Source: Streptomyces spiramyceticus
GTDB lineage: Bacteria; Actinomycetota; Actinomycetes; Streptomycetales; Streptomycetaceae
Length of the DNA: 64,000 bases
Reading direction: 5' to 3'
Assembly: GCF_028807635.1 (NCBI RefSeq)
Contig: NZ_JARBAX010000001.1
Span: 4,389,501-4,453,500, forward strand
Numbering within the stretch: the first letter of the stretch is position 1; each line of letters begins with the position of its first letter. The notes beneath the pieces were generated by a model. That model saw nothing but the letters and a program-made list of their open reading frames with translations. It was not told the DNA's origin and searched no databases. This document shows, in pieces, positions 16,280-25,227 of the stretch. The translations under genes were made by a program, and so were the position numbers.

Positions 16280-16954
16280 ATGGAGACCACGAGTCGGGTC
16301 GGAGCGCAGGGAGCATCCCTGGCGCCAGGCACATCCACAGCGGAGGGGGTGCCAGTAGCCCGGCGTACGGTCGATGGCTATCTGCGCGCAACGTTCCCCT
16401 GGTACGGGCTGGACGAGGCCTTCACCGGGCCGCGCTGGCTGATGCAGGTGGGCATGGCGGCGGACGGCACCGTCCAGCACGGTTCGACGGGGCACGGCGA
16501 GGAGCCGTCGATACGAGTGGATGACGGCCAGGAGAAGGAACGCTTCGCGGTCGTCGTCACCGTCGCGAGCAGCCCGGTGCGGCGCAGTGGCGACGGTACG
16601 GGCGTACTGGAGGCCACGTCGGTGTCCTCCGCGGCCTGGCTGGCCGGTTCGGGCCTGCTGTCGTCCACCTGGCCCGCGTCGCTGGACCACACGCTGCGGG
16701 ACGACTGGCTCGACCAGCAGACCGAGGCCGCGTTCGAGCTGGCCGATGACCTGGAGGGGTCTGAGTGGTCGGCGCTGTCGCTGCCGGTGGACGGGGTGCC
16801 GACGCCGTTCCACTACCGGGAGTCGGAGTTCGGGTGGGTGCTTGCGGGGTCCACGCAGTCCGGGGTGCATTTGGGGGCGTACGGGCGTGGGATGAGTGCG
16901 TACGGGTTGGGCTTCTCGGTTGTTGAGGACATCTCGGCCTACGCGGCGCAGTAG
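16280..16954 (+). CDS. Conserved streptomycete protein of unknown function
   Basis: The 224-aa soluble protein has no signal peptide or transmembrane segment and no recognised domain. Readable segments include RRTVDGYLRATFPWYGLDEA, GPRWLMQVGMAADGTVQHG and a C-terminal FGWVLAGSTQSGVHLGAYGR. The codon use is like its neighbours and the length is full. AGGAGG lies 12 nt ahead of the ATG. It follows tatB on the same strand and has its own terminator, so it may be separately transcribed. I cannot assign a function. Confidence 0.75.
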   Translation: METTSRVGAQGASLAPGTSTAEGVPVARRTVDGYLRATFPWYGLDEAFTGPRWLMQVGMAADGTVQHGSTGHGEEPSIRVDDGQEKERFAVVVTVASSPVRRSGDGTGVLEATSVSSAAWLAGSGLLSSTWPASLDHTLRDDWLDQQTEAAFELADDLEGSEWSALSLPVDGVPTPFHYRESEFGWVLAGSTQSGVHLGAYGRGMSAYGLGFSVVEDISAYAAQ

Positions 16955-16976
16955 GGCGGCGCAGGAGTACGGCAAA

Positions 16977-17005
16977 GGGGGCGTCGCTCGGTGAGCGGCG
17001 CCCCC
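16977..17005 (+). terminator. Terminator hairpin after the 16280 gene
   Basis: A 13-bp stem with one T-G pair (16977-16989 with 16993-17005) and loop GGT. It lies between convergent genes. Confidence 0.65.
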
Positions 17006-17052
17006 CTCGCGTAAGCAGGTGCGGGTCAGTGGTCGGTTGTGCCCACCCGTTC

Positions 17053-17084
17053 CTCCCCCAAGGACTTCGTCCAGGGGGACCCCC
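17053..17084. repeat. Imperfect-hairpin intergenic repeat, copy 2
   Basis: A 32-bp sequence that is the reverse complement of 7525-7557 except for one missing base. It lies just before the mrp stop codon on the convergent side, so it may serve as a shared terminator. Confidence 0.6.
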
Positions 17085-17120
17085 AAGCGGAACGAATGCC
17101 CACAACGGGGGGTGGTCAGG

Positions 17121-18254
17121 TCAGAACTTGTTTCTCGGGGTGATGCCCAGGGACATGCCCGACAGGCCCCGGGCTCGGCCGCCCAGCTTGCCCGCGATCG
17201 CGCGCAGTGCCGCGCCGGCCGGGGAGTCCGGGTCGGACAGCACGACGGGCTTGCCCTCGTCGCCGCCTTCCCGCAGGCGTACGTCGATGGGGATGGAGCC
17301 CAGCACCGGCACGTTCGCGCCGGTCGTCTTCGTCAGTCCCTCGGCGACCCTCTGGCCGCCGCCGGTGCCGAAGACGTCGACGATCTCGTCGCAGTGCGGG
17401 CACGGCAGGCCCGACATGTTCTCGACGACGCCGACGATCTTCTGGTGGGTCTGTACGGCGATGGATCCGGCGCGCTCGGCGACCTCGGCCGCGGCCTGCT
17501 GCGGCGTCGTCACGACGAGGATCTCGGCGTTCGGTACGAGCTGCGCCACCGAGATCGCAATGTCGCCCGTGCCCGGCGGCAGGTCGAGGAGGAGGACGTC
17601 CAGGTCGCCCCAGTAGACATCCGCCAGGAACTGCTGGAGTGCCCGGTGCAGCATCGGGCCGCGCCACACCACCGGGGCATTGCCCGGGGTGAACATCCCG
17701 ATGGAGATGACCTTCACGCCGTGCGCCGACGGCGGCATGATCATGTTCTCGACCTGGGTCGGACGGCCGTCCGCACCCAGCATGCGCGGCACGCTGTGCC
17801 CGTAGATGTCCGCGTCGACGACGCCGACCTTCAGGCCGTCCGCCGCCATCGCCGCGGCCAGGTTGACGGTCACCGAGGACTTGCCGACGCCGCCCTTGCC
17901 GGACGCCACCGCGTACACACGGGTCAGCGATCCCGGCTGGGCGAAGGGGACCTCGCGCTCGGCGGTGCCGCCGCGCAGCGCGCCCGCGAGCTCCTTGCGC
18001 TGCTCGTCGCTCATCACGTCGAGCTCGACGGAGACGCTTGTCACACCCTCGACGCGCTCGACCGCCTCGCGCACGTTCTTGGTGATGGTCTCGCGCATCG
18101 GGCAGCCGGAGACGGTGAGGTAGACGGCGACAGCAACCGCACCGTCTGCCCCGATCTCGACCGATTTGACCATGCCGAGGTCGGTGATCGGTTTGTGGAT
18201 CTCGGGGTCGTTCACTGTCGCCAGTGCTTCACGCACCGCGTCTTCCATAGCCAT
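17121..18254 (-). CDS. mrp: Mrp/ApbC-type P-loop ATPase, Fe-S cluster carrier
   Basis: A 377-aa protein that likely assembles or carries [4Fe-4S] clusters. An N-terminal MIP18/DUF59 domain (about residues 1-95, TVNDPEIHKPITDLGMV) is fused to a Mrp/NBP35 ATPase. The deviant Walker A ASGKGGVGKSSVTVNLA is at about residue 118-134, with VDADIYGHSVP and DLPPGTGD downstream. The cluster-coordinating C-x2-C (PCPHCDE) is at about residue 283. The ATG at 18254 has a second ATG two codons later. It corresponds to M. tuberculosis Rv1229c. Confidence 0.93.
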   Translation of the reverse strand: MAMEDAVREALATVNDPEIHKPITDLGMVKSVEIGADGAVAVAVYLTVSGCPMRETITKNVREAVERVEGVTSVSVELDVMSDEQRKELAGALRGGTAEREVPFAQPGSLTRVYAVASGKGGVGKSSVTVNLAAAMAADGLKVGVVDADIYGHSVPRMLGADGRPTQVENMIMPPSAHGVKVISIGMFTPGNAPVVWRGPMLHRALQQFLADVYWGDLDVLLLDLPPGTGDIAISVAQLVPNAEILVVTTPQQAAAEVAERAGSIAVQTHQKIVGVVENMSGLPCPHCDEIVDVFGTGGGQRVAEGLTKTTGANVPVLGSIPIDVRLREGGDEGKPVVLSDPDSPAGAALRAIAGKLGGRARGLSGMSLGITPRNKF

Positions 18255-18297
18255 ACGCCGATGGTACGGCGCTTACTGCCGCACCGGGAAAGGCCTG

Positions 18298-18885
18298 TCA
18301 GCGGTCGCCTTCATCACTCTCGGAAGCGGGTTCGGACGGGAATACGGAGCGGCGGTCCTCCATCTCCTTGACCAGGTCCAGGAATTCCGAGCGGATCCAG
18401 TCGCGAGTGGCGACCTCGCCGAGGCCCATGCGCAGCGAGGCGATCTCCCGCGTGAGGTATTCGGTGTCCGCGATGGACCGCTCGTTCTGCTTGCGGTCCT
18501 GCTCGTAGGTGACCCGGTTCCGGTCGTCCTGGCGGTTCTGCGCGAGGAGGATCAGAGGGGCGGCGTACGACGCCTGGAGGGACAGCATCAGCGTCAGGAA
18601 GATGAACGGGTACTCGTCCCAGCGCAGGACGGCGGGCGCGAAGACGTTCCAGACCACCCACAGGATGATGGTCAGGGTCATCCAGACGAGGAAGCGGCCC
18701 GTACCGAGGAAGCGGGCGATCCGCTCCGAGAACCGCCCGAAGGCCTCGGGGTCGTACTCCGGCAGCAGCCGCGTGCGCGGCGCGCGCGGCTGGTCCAGGC
18801 GTACGCGGGGTGCCCGCGGCATCGCGCTCGCGCCGGTCGCCGACCTGGCCCGCTCCTTCGGCTCCGCACCTTTGTCAGTGCCCAC
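18298..18885 (-). CDS. DUF1003 membrane protein
   Basis: The 195-aa protein has two transmembrane helices (about residues 65-85, LVWMTLTIILWVVWNVF, and 92-115). It carries the DUF1003 signature FIFLTLMLSLQASYAAPLIL followed by LAQNRQDDRNR. The C-terminal half is a charged helical domain. Function is unknown. The GTG at 18885 is used. It overlaps the end of the MgtE-N/CBS gene by 11 bp, so the two are translationally coupled, suggesting a shared magnesium-related or membrane role. Confidence 0.85.
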   Translation of the reverse strand: MGTDKGAEPKERARSATGASAMPRAPRVRLDQPRAPRTRLLPEYDPEAFGRFSERIARFLGTGRFLVWMTLTIILWVVWNVFAPAVLRWDEYPFIFLTLMLSLQASYAAPLILLAQNRQDDRNRVTYEQDRKQNERSIADTEYLTREIASLRMGLGEVATRDWIRSEFLDLVKEMEDRRSVFPSEPASESDEGDR

Positions 18886-20149
18886 GGGCGGTCTCCCCCT
18901 CGTGGAATTCCCTCTCGCGCCAGTCGTCGGGCAGCAGGTGGTCGAGTACGTCGTCGACGGTCACCGCGCCGAGCAGAGAGCCGCCCTCGTCCACCACGGG
19001 GGCCGCGACCATGTTGTACGCCGCGAGGTAACTCGTCACGGCGGGCAGCGGGGTGCTGGGCGACAGCGGCGGCAGATCGGACTCCACGATCGAGCTGACC
19101 AGCGTGAACGGCGGCTCCCGCAGCATCCGTTGGAAGTGCGCCGTCCCCAGGTACTTGCCCGTCGGCGTCTCGTCCGGCGGTCGGCACACGTACACCTGCG
19201 CGGCGAGCGCGGGCGACAGGTCCTGCTGCCGTACGCGCGCCAGGGCGTCCGCGACCGTTGCGTCGGGGCGCAGCACGATCGGCTCGGTCGTCATCAGACC
19301 GCCCGCGGTCCGCTCCTCGTACGAGAGCAGCCGCCGCACGTCGGCCGCGTCGTCCGGCCGCATCAGCGTCAGCAGCCGCTCCTGGTCCTCCTCGGACAGC
19401 TCGGACAGCAGGTCGGCGGCGTCGTCCGGATCCATCGCCTCCAGTACGTCCGCGGCCCGCTCCTCCTTGAGTTTGCCGAGGATCTCCACCTGGTCGTCGT
19501 CGGGCAGCTCTTCGAGTACGTCGGCGAGCCGGTCGTCGTCGAGCGCGGCAGCCACCTCGGCGCGGCGCTTCGGGGTCAGGTGGTGCAGGGCGTTGGCGAG
19601 GTCGGCGGGGCGCAGCTGCTCGAAGGTGGCCAGCAGGCTCTCCGCGCCCTGTCCGTGCTCCTCCAGCGAGAAGCCGGTGACGGCCGACCACTCCACGGTC
19701 AGGGTCTCGCCGCGGCGCCGCAGCGCGCCGCCCTTGCCCTTGCGTACGAAGACCTTGTCGATCTCCCACTCGCGGCGGGCGGGCAGCTGCACGATCGACA
19801 CGTCGAGGACCGTGACTTCCTCGCCGCCGTCGACGAGGCGGACCCGGCGGTCGAGGAGCTCGCCGAGGACCAGGCGCTCGGTCGGGCGCTGCTCGAAGCG
19901 GCGCATGTTGACGACGCCTGTCGTGATGACCTGCCCCGACTCGACGCCGGTGATCCGGGTCATGGGGAGGAAGATCCGCCGTCGGCTGACCACCTCGACG
20001 ACCATGCCGAGCAGCCGCGGCGGCCGGCGGCCGACGCGCAGCATCGCCACGAGGTCGCGCACCCGGCCGACCTGGTCTCCGTTGGGGTCGAAGACCGCGA
20101 CGCCCGCGAGGTGCGAGACGAAGATCCGGGGGGCGGCGCCTGATGCCAT
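18875..20149 (-). CDS. MgtE-N and CBS-domain protein without transport domain
   Basis: A 424-aa soluble protein. An N-terminal PRC-barrel-like part (about residues 1-170) is followed by an MgtE intracellular N domain of repeated helical motifs (ELPDDDQVEILGKL, MDPDDAADLLSELSEEDQ, about 175-290). A CBS pair ends the protein (LMTTEPIVLRPDATVADAL and APVVDEGGSLLGAVTVDDV). The membrane transporter half of MgtE is absent, so this is a Mg2+ or nucleotide sensor rather than a channel. The ATG at 20149 has AGGGAGG 8 nt upstream. It matches M. tuberculosis Rv1232c. corA lies 4 kb away. Confidence 0.88.
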   Translation of the reverse strand: MASGAAPRIFVSHLAGVAVFDPNGDQVGRVRDLVAMLRVGRRPPRLLGMVVEVVSRRRIFLPMTRITGVESGQVITTGVVNMRRFEQRPTERLVLGELLDRRVRLVDGGEEVTVLDVSIVQLPARREWEIDKVFVRKGKGGALRRRGETLTVEWSAVTGFSLEEHGQGAESLLATFEQLRPADLANALHHLTPKRRAEVAAALDDDRLADVLEELPDDDQVEILGKLKEERAADVLEAMDPDDAADLLSELSEEDQERLLTLMRPDDAADVRRLLSYEERTAGGLMTTEPIVLRPDATVADALARVRQQDLSPALAAQVYVCRPPDETPTGKYLGTAHFQRMLREPPFTLVSSIVESDLPPLSPSTPLPAVTSYLAAYNMVAAPVVDEGGSLLGAVTVDDVLDHLLPDDWREREFHEGETARGH

Positions 20150-20318
20150 ACGGTGCGCCTCCCTATGTCTGCAAATAAGGCTGGATAACGGGTTCAGGCT
20201 AGCCCGTACCGGTCCACACCGCTCCCAACAGGCATCCGGACGGCTCCCTTCCGGGTGATGTGCACGACACAGGTACGCTGCCTGCTGCCACCCCGGACAC
20301 CCGCATGAGGACACCCGC

Positions 20319-21116
20319 ATGAGAGGCAGTGCGCTTGTGACTGCATTTCCCCCGGCCGCCCGAGCCCGCCTCCGCCGGGCCGCACTCCTGGGCCTTGTGT
20401 GCGCCGGGCTCACCGCGTCGCTCACGGCGTGCGCGGAGGAACCGGATCCGGACCAGGGGACCAACGGGCTGGGGAAACTCTCCGCCACCGCCATCGAAGG
20501 CAAGGCACGGGCGGCGGCCGGCCGCGCGGAAGCGGTACATCTCTCGGGCACGGTCGTCAGCAAAGGGCGCTCGTACAAGCTCAACATGCGCCTCAAGGAG
20601 GACGGCGGCACAGGCTCCGTCACCTCCAAGGGCAGCGCCTTCGAGCTGCTGCGCATCGACGACGAGCTGTTCATGAAGGCCGGGGCCGACTTCTGGGACC
20701 ACGAGGAGACCGAGCCGTCCGAGCCGACCCACTCGGACGAGGGGGCCGGGGGCAAGCTGGAAGACAAGTACGTGAAGGTGCCGGACGACGACCCCGTGTA
20801 CGACCAGCTGCGCGGCTTCACCGACAAGGACGTCCTGCTCGACGGGCTCCTGGGGCTGCACGGCAAGCTGGCCAAGGGCGAGCGCGCGACCGTGGGCGGC
20901 GTCCGCACGATCGAGGTCACCGGCGGCGCATCGGGTGAGGGCGGCCGCCTCGCCGTCTCACTGATGGGTACGCCGTATCCGCTGAAGCTGGAGCGGGCAG
21001 GTGGGGCGGGTGTGGTGAGGCTCGCCGAGTGGGACGAGGACTTCGCGCTGGAGGCGCCGGGTGAGGACGAGACCGTCGACTACGGCGGCCAGCTCCCGAA
21101 GACGTCCAACGGCTGA
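20319..21116 (+). CDS. Putative lipoprotein, LppX/LprAFG-like
   Basis: The 265-aa lipoprotein has a signal peptide ending in the lipobox L-T-A-C (SLTACAEEPDPD, Cys at about residue 38). The mature part (KARAAAGRAEAVHLSGTVVS and the closing beta-rich half) resembles the LolA/LppX-like barrel of actinobacterial lipoproteins, but this is inferred. The start at 20319 (ATG) sits within a short tandem duplication ACACCCGCATGAG (20285-20321), which offers two ATGs in different frames. It is divergent from the MgtE-N gene. Confidence 0.78.
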   Translation: MRGSALVTAFPPAARARLRRAALLGLVCAGLTASLTACAEEPDPDQGTNGLGKLSATAIEGKARAAAGRAEAVHLSGTVVSKGRSYKLNMRLKEDGGTGSVTSKGSAFELLRIDDELFMKAGADFWDHEETEPSEPTHSDEGAGGKLEDKYVKVPDDDPVYDQLRGFTDKDVLLDGLLGLHGKLAKGERATVGGVRTIEVTGGASGEGGRLAVSLMGTPYPLKLERAGGAGVVRLAEWDEDFALEAPGEDETVDYGGQLPKTSNG

Positions 21117-21184
21117 GCGGCGTCGCGGCATTGTGCGTTGGGTGGGTGCGGGTGGGCGGTGCCGCACGGGTCAGCCGTCCGGGG

Positions 21185-21204
21185 TCTGGGGGCTTGCCCC
21201 CAGA
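21185..21204. terminator. Terminator-like hairpin after the lipoprotein gene
   Basis: A perfect 9-bp stem TCTGGGGGC/GCCCCCAGA with a TT loop, about 70 bp after the lipoprotein stop and just before the IS. Confidence 0.6.
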
Positions 21205-21213
21205 TTCGACGCC

Positions 21214-22335
21214 CTAGTGTCCTGCGCCGGAGATTCGTCGGCAGAAACGGGCGAGCGAGGCGAGGATCTCCTCGGCTGTCTTGGTCCAGATGAACGGCTT
21301 GGGGTCTTCGTTCCAGTTCTTGACCCACTTGCGGATGTCGGCTTCGAGGGCTTGGACGTTCTTGTGTGCGCCGCGACGGATCATCTGGTCGGCCAGGAAG
21401 CCGAACCACCGCTCGACCTGGTTGATCCACGAGGAGCCGGTCGGGGTGAAATGCAGCTGGAAACGGGGGTGTTTGGCCAGCCACGTTCTGATCGCCGGGG
21501 TCTTGTGGGTGCCGTAGTTGTCACAGATCAGGTGGACCTGGAGATGTGCGGGGACCTCCTTGTCGATCCTGACCAGGAACTTCTTGAACTCGGCCGCCCG
21601 GTGCCGGCGGTGCAGGGCGCTGATGACCTCACCGGTGGCGACATCGAAAGCGGCGAACAAGGTGGTCAGGCCGTTGCGGACGTAGTCGTGGGTGCGCCGT
21701 TCGGGCATCCCGGGCATTATCGGCAGGACCGGCTGGGACCGGTCCAGCGCCTGAATTTGGGACTTCTCGTCCACCGAGAGCACCACCGCGCCCTCGGGCG
21801 GGTTGAAGTACAGGCCGACGACGTCGTAGACCTTCTCCACGAACAACGGGTCCGTCGACAGCTTGAACGTGTCCGCCAGGTGCGGCTTGAGCTGGAACTT
21901 CCGCCAGATCCGGCCGACGGTGGACTTCGACAGACCGCTGCGGTCCGCCATCGACTTACGCGACCAGTGGGTGGCGTTCTTCGGGAGGTCCTCCAGCGTC
22001 GTGACCACGACCGACTCCACCTGGTCGATGCTGATGCTGGGCGGCCGGCCGGGGCGGGGCTCGTCCACCAGCCCGTCCAGCCGCTCGGCGAGGAACCGCC
22101 GCCGCCACTTGCGGACCGTGTCCGCGGTCACCCGCAGATCCCGGGCGACCGCCACGATCGGCGGCACCTCCGGCCCCGCGCACGCCAGCACAATCCGTGC
22201 GCGCAGGGCCAGCGCCTGGGCCGACGTCGCCCGACGCGTCCACCGCTCCAACACCGCCCGCTCCTCATCACAGAGCAGCAGCGGTTCCAGCTTCGGGCCC
22301 CGACGAGGAACTGACGCACCAGCAGCAGAAGTCAC
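21214..22335 (-). CDS. IS630-family DDE transposase
   Basis: The 373-aa transposase has an N-terminal double helix-turn-helix region (LRVTADTVRKWRRRFLAERL and GLSKSTVGRIWRKFQLKP). A DDE catalytic domain follows, with acidic residues at about D189 (VLSVDEKSQ), D272 (LICDNYGTH) and E308 (NQVERWFG). The D-to-E spacing of 35 residues is diagnostic of IS630. No frameshift or stop is visible, so it may be active. The GTG at 22335 is the likely start; a TTG at 22353 is also possible. Its own stop codon TAG uses bases of the element's terminal repeat. Confidence 0.92.
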   Translation of the reverse strand: MTSAAGASVPRRGPKLEPLLLCDEERAVLERWTRRATSAQALALRARIVLACAGPEVPPIVAVARDLRVTADTVRKWRRRFLAERLDGLVDEPRPGRPPSISIDQVESVVVTTLEDLPKNATHWSRKSMADRSGLSKSTVGRIWRKFQLKPHLADTFKLSTDPLFVEKVYDVVGLYFNPPEGAVVLSVDEKSQIQALDRSQPVLPIMPGMPERRTHDYVRNGLTTLFAAFDVATGEVISALHRRHRAAEFKKFLVRIDKEVPAHLQVHLICDNYGTHKTPAIRTWLAKHPRFQLHFTPTGSSWINQVERWFGFLADQMIRRGAHKNVQALEADIRKWVKNWNEDPKPFIWTKTAEEILASLARFCRRISGAGH

Positions 22336-22372
22336 ACAACAACTAACGATCAACTATTGGCGCAGGACACTA
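21215..22372. mobile_element. Intact IS630-family insertion sequence
   Basis: A 1,158-bp element bounded by 14-bp perfect inverted repeats (TAGTGTCCTGCGCC at 21215-21228 and its complement at 22359-22372). Both ends show CTAG, consistent with duplication of a TA target. It contains a full-length transposase. Without the element and one TA copy, the flanks join the terminator region of the lipoprotein gene to the stop codon of the minus-strand gene ending at 22370. The element has therefore inserted in that TAG stop codon and recreated it. Confidence 0.9.
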
Positions 22373-22903
22373 GCGCTTCGCGCGTCGCTTCAGCAGTAGC
22401 CGCGGCAGCCCCGCCGGTACCGGCATCCGCGTCGTCGCCGTCGTCGGCAACGGCCTTGCCGCCAGCGATCCGTCCGGCAGCTCCCCCGCCACCTCCCGCG
22501 GCTCCAGCCGCAGTACGCGGCACTCCCGCCCCCACCGCTCCGTCATCTGCTCCGCGTCGGGCGCGTTCAGGCGCTTGCCCTTGAGCTCGGCGACTGCCGC
22601 CTCCCACTCCTCGGTGCCGGCCGCGTGCTCGGTGACGGTGGCCGTCCAGGCGACGAGACGGCCGCCCTTGTCCTTGCTGCGTACGGTCACTTCGGCGGTC
22701 CCGCCGTCGGCCAGCCCGGGGAACGGCTGCTCGCCGGGGCCGTCCCCGACGACGTACGCGGCGCCGTCGTGCCACACGTGCCAGAGCGACCGGGCGGGGC
22801 CCGTGCCCTGCACCCAGATCAGCCCGGACTTCTTGGTGGCCTCCTCGACGAGGGCCTGGTTGAGGAACGTCTGCGGCGCGGGCGTCTGCGGCATGGGCGT
22901 CAT
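22370..22903 (-). CDS. Conserved protein, possible FMN-binding split-barrel
   Basis: The 177-aa soluble protein contains KKSGLIWVQ, ARSLWHVWHDGAAYVV and GRLVAWTATVTEH. This strand pattern resembles pyridoxamine-phosphate-oxidase-like split barrels. A function cannot be given. The ATG at 22903 is used. The C-terminus is basic (LPRLLLKRRAKR). The TAG stop at 22370-22372 coincides with the end of the IS630 element, so the coding sequence is intact and only the downstream DNA was displaced. Confidence 0.7.
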   Translation of the reverse strand: MTPMPQTPAPQTFLNQALVEEATKKSGLIWVQGTGPARSLWHVWHDGAAYVVGDGPGEQPFPGLADGGTAEVTVRSKDKGGRLVAWTATVTEHAAGTEEWEAAVAELKGKRLNAPDAEQMTERWGRECRVLRLEPREVAGELPDGSLAARPLPTTATTRMPVPAGLPRLLLKRRAKR

Positions 22904-22980
22904 GAGTCAAAGCCTAGGCCCAGAGCCTCCCCAGTGCCCCGACAGTTCCGTCATCGCACTACACCCCTTACCGTGAGCCC

Positions 22981-23904
22981 GTGCCCGCAACAGCCCGCCG
23001 CACCGACGGCAAACCCAGCGCACTGAGCGCCCCGCCCGCCGCGCCCCGTATCGACCTGGTGCTGCTCGGCGTCGCCGTCGCCAGCGTCTCGTTCTCGGCG
23101 CCGCTCATCGCCGCCACCGCGGCGCCCGCGCTCGCCATCGCGTTCTGGCGCAACGCCATGGCCGTCGGCGTACTGACCCCCGTGGCGCTGCTCAAGCACC
23201 GCGCCGAGCTGCGCCGCATCGGGCGCAGGCCACTCCTGCTCGCCGTCGCGGCCGGGGCGCTGCTCGCCCTGCACTTCGGGCTCTGGCTGCCCAGCCTGCG
23301 CATGACCTCGGTCGCATCCTCGACCGCGCTCTGCACCACCACGCCGATCTGGACGACGATCCTCCTGCGCATACGGGGCCACCGCCCGCCCCGCATGGTG
23401 TGGGCCGGGACGGTGCTCGCCGTCGCGGGCGTGGTGATCCTGACCGGAGTCGACATGACCCTCTCGCCCCGCGCACTCGCGGGCGACGCCCTCGCGCTCG
23501 GCGGCGGCATCGCGGCCGCCGGATACGTCCTGCTCGGGGCCGAGGTGCGGCGGACCGTGAGCACGACGGCGTACACCTACATCTGCTACTCCACGACCGC
23601 GCTGATCCTGCTCGCGACCTGCCTGGTGGCGGGCGCCGACCTCGGCGGGTACAGCGCCACCACCTGGCTCCAGCTGGCCGCGCTCACCGCCGCCGCCCAG
23701 CTCCTCGGCCACTCGCTCCTCAACCGCGTCGTGAGCACCCTGGGCCCCTCCGTCACCTCGACGGCGATTCTGCTGGAGACCCCGGGCGCGGCCCTGATCG
23801 CCGCGCTGTGGCTGGGGCAGCAGCCGCCGATGGCCGCCTACCCCGCCCTGGTGGTGATCCTGGCCGGCCTCGCGCTCGTCGTCAGAGCCAGCCGTTCCGC
23901 TTGA
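22981..23904 (+). CDS. EamA/DMT-superfamily transporter
   Basis: The 307-aa polytopic membrane protein has ten predicted helices in two EamA repeats. Examples are LLGVAVASVSFSAPLIAATA at the start and AILLETPGAALIAALWLGQQ in the second half, the latter being the typical E-x-P region of EamA helix 9. Such proteins export metabolites, but the substrate is unknown. The GTG at 22981 is the start. The 3' end overlaps the convergent corA 3' end by 23 bp. Confidence 0.88.
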   Translation: MPATARRTDGKPSALSAPPAAPRIDLVLLGVAVASVSFSAPLIAATAAPALAIAFWRNAMAVGVLTPVALLKHRAELRRIGRRPLLLAVAAGALLALHFGLWLPSLRMTSVASSTALCTTTPIWTTILLRIRGHRPPRMVWAGTVLAVAGVVILTGVDMTLSPRALAGDALALGGGIAAAGYVLLGAEVRRTVSTTAYTYICYSTTALILLATCLVAGADLGGYSATTWLQLAALTAAAQLLGHSLLNRVVSTLGPSVTSTAILLETPGAALIAALWLGQQPPMAAYPALVVILAGLALVVRASRSA

Positions 23905-24997
23905 GCGTGCGGTGGATGGTGACACAGACGACGACGATGGAGCCGAGGACCAGCGGATAGCCGTACCGCCAGTGCAGCTCCGGCATGTGGTCGAAGTTCA
24001 TGCCGTAGACGCCGCAGATCATCGTCGGTACGGCAACGATCGCCGCCCAGGACGTGATCTTGCGCATGTCCTCGTTCTGGGCGACGGTCGCCTGCGCGAG
24101 GTTGGCCTGGAGGATCGAGTTCAGCAACTCGTCGAAGCCGACGACCTGTTCGTGCACGCGCGCCAGGTGGTCGGCGACATCGCGGAAGTACTTCTGGATG
24201 TCCGGGTCGACCAGCCGCATCGGCCGCTCGCTGAGCTGCTGCATCGGCCGCAGCAGCGGCGCGACGGCCCGCTTGAACTCAAGAACTTCCCTCTTGAGCT
24301 GGTAGATCCGCCCCGCGTCCGAGCCACGCGGACTCCCTTTGGCGGGCGCGGAGAAGACATCGATCTCGACCTCGTCGATGTCGTCCTGCACGGCCGCCGC
24401 GACCGCGATGTACCCGTCGACGACATGGTCGGAGATGGAATGCAGCACCGCCGAAGGCCCCTTGGAGAGCAGCTCCGGGTCGTCCTGGAGGCGGTGGCGC
24501 AGCGCACGCAGCGAGCCCTTGCCGCCGTGCCGCACGGTGATGACGAAGTCCTTGCCGGTGAAGCACATGACTTCGCCGGTCTCCACGACCTCGCTGGTTG
24601 CGGTCAGTTCGGCGTGGTCGACGTAGTGGATCGTCTTGAAGACGGTGAAGAGAGTGTCGTCGTACCGCTCCAGCTTGGGCCGCTGATGCGCGTGTACGGC
24701 GTCCTCGACGGCCAGCGGGTGCAGCCCGAACTCGGCCGCGATACCGGCGAATTCGGCCTCGGTCGGCTCGTGCAGACCGATCCAGGCGAAGCCGCCGCCC
24801 TCCCGGACGCGGATCATCGCCTCGTGCGGAGTCAGGCACTCCGCGTCCTTCACCCGACGGCCGTCGCGGTAGACCGCGCAGTCGACGACCGCGCTGCTCG
24901 CCGACGGGTCGCGGGTGGTGTCGTAACTGCTGTACACAGTGCTGCTCTTGCGCAGGGACGGACGGACCGCTGCGCGCAGGTCACGGATCATCGACAT
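23882..24997 (-). CDS. corA: CorA-type magnesium/cobalt transporter
   Basis: The 371-aa Mg2+ channel has a large N-terminal cytoplasmic domain (AVEDAVHAHQRPKLERYDD near residue 100) and a long stalk helix. Two C-terminal transmembrane helices follow, with the signature Y-G-M-N (MICGVYGMNFDHMPEL) at about residue 320. The ATG at 24997 is chosen because GTGAAGGAGCCCGCC precedes it. A GTG at 25138 would add 47 residues but has no clear ribosome site. A long leader upstream contains candidate short peptides. This is M. tuberculosis Rv1239c by position. Confidence 0.93.
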   Translation of the reverse strand: MSMIRDLRAAVRPSLRKSSTVYSSYDTTRDPSASSAVVDCAVYRDGRRVKDAECLTPHEAMIRVREGGGFAWIGLHEPTEAEFAGIAAEFGLHPLAVEDAVHAHQRPKLERYDDTLFTVFKTIHYVDHAELTATSEVVETGEVMCFTGKDFVITVRHGGKGSLRALRHRLQDDPELLSKGPSAVLHSISDHVVDGYIAVAAAVQDDIDEVEIDVFSAPAKGSPRGSDAGRIYQLKREVLEFKRAVAPLLRPMQQLSERPMRLVDPDIQKYFRDVADHLARVHEQVVGFDELLNSILQANLAQATVAQNEDMRKITSWAAIVAVPTMICGVYGMNFDHMPELHWRYGYPLVLGSIVVVCVTIHRTLKRNGWL

Positions 24998-25227
24998 GGC
25001 GGGCTCCTTCACGGAGAAGCCGTCTGCGAGGCGTGGCACTGCCCGGAATGGAGACGTGCGGGCCACAGCGCTGGGGCTCCGTACGTCGGCAAAGCGGGCG
25101 GCACCGCAAGGACGCGGTGACGGCGTTCGCTCAGACACGGATCAGGCAAATATCGAGTGCTCTTCCGTCGCGCGAAATGCCGTGAGCCCCGTAGGTTTCA
25201 CCGGTTGGCGGCCGGGTACGAAGGGCT

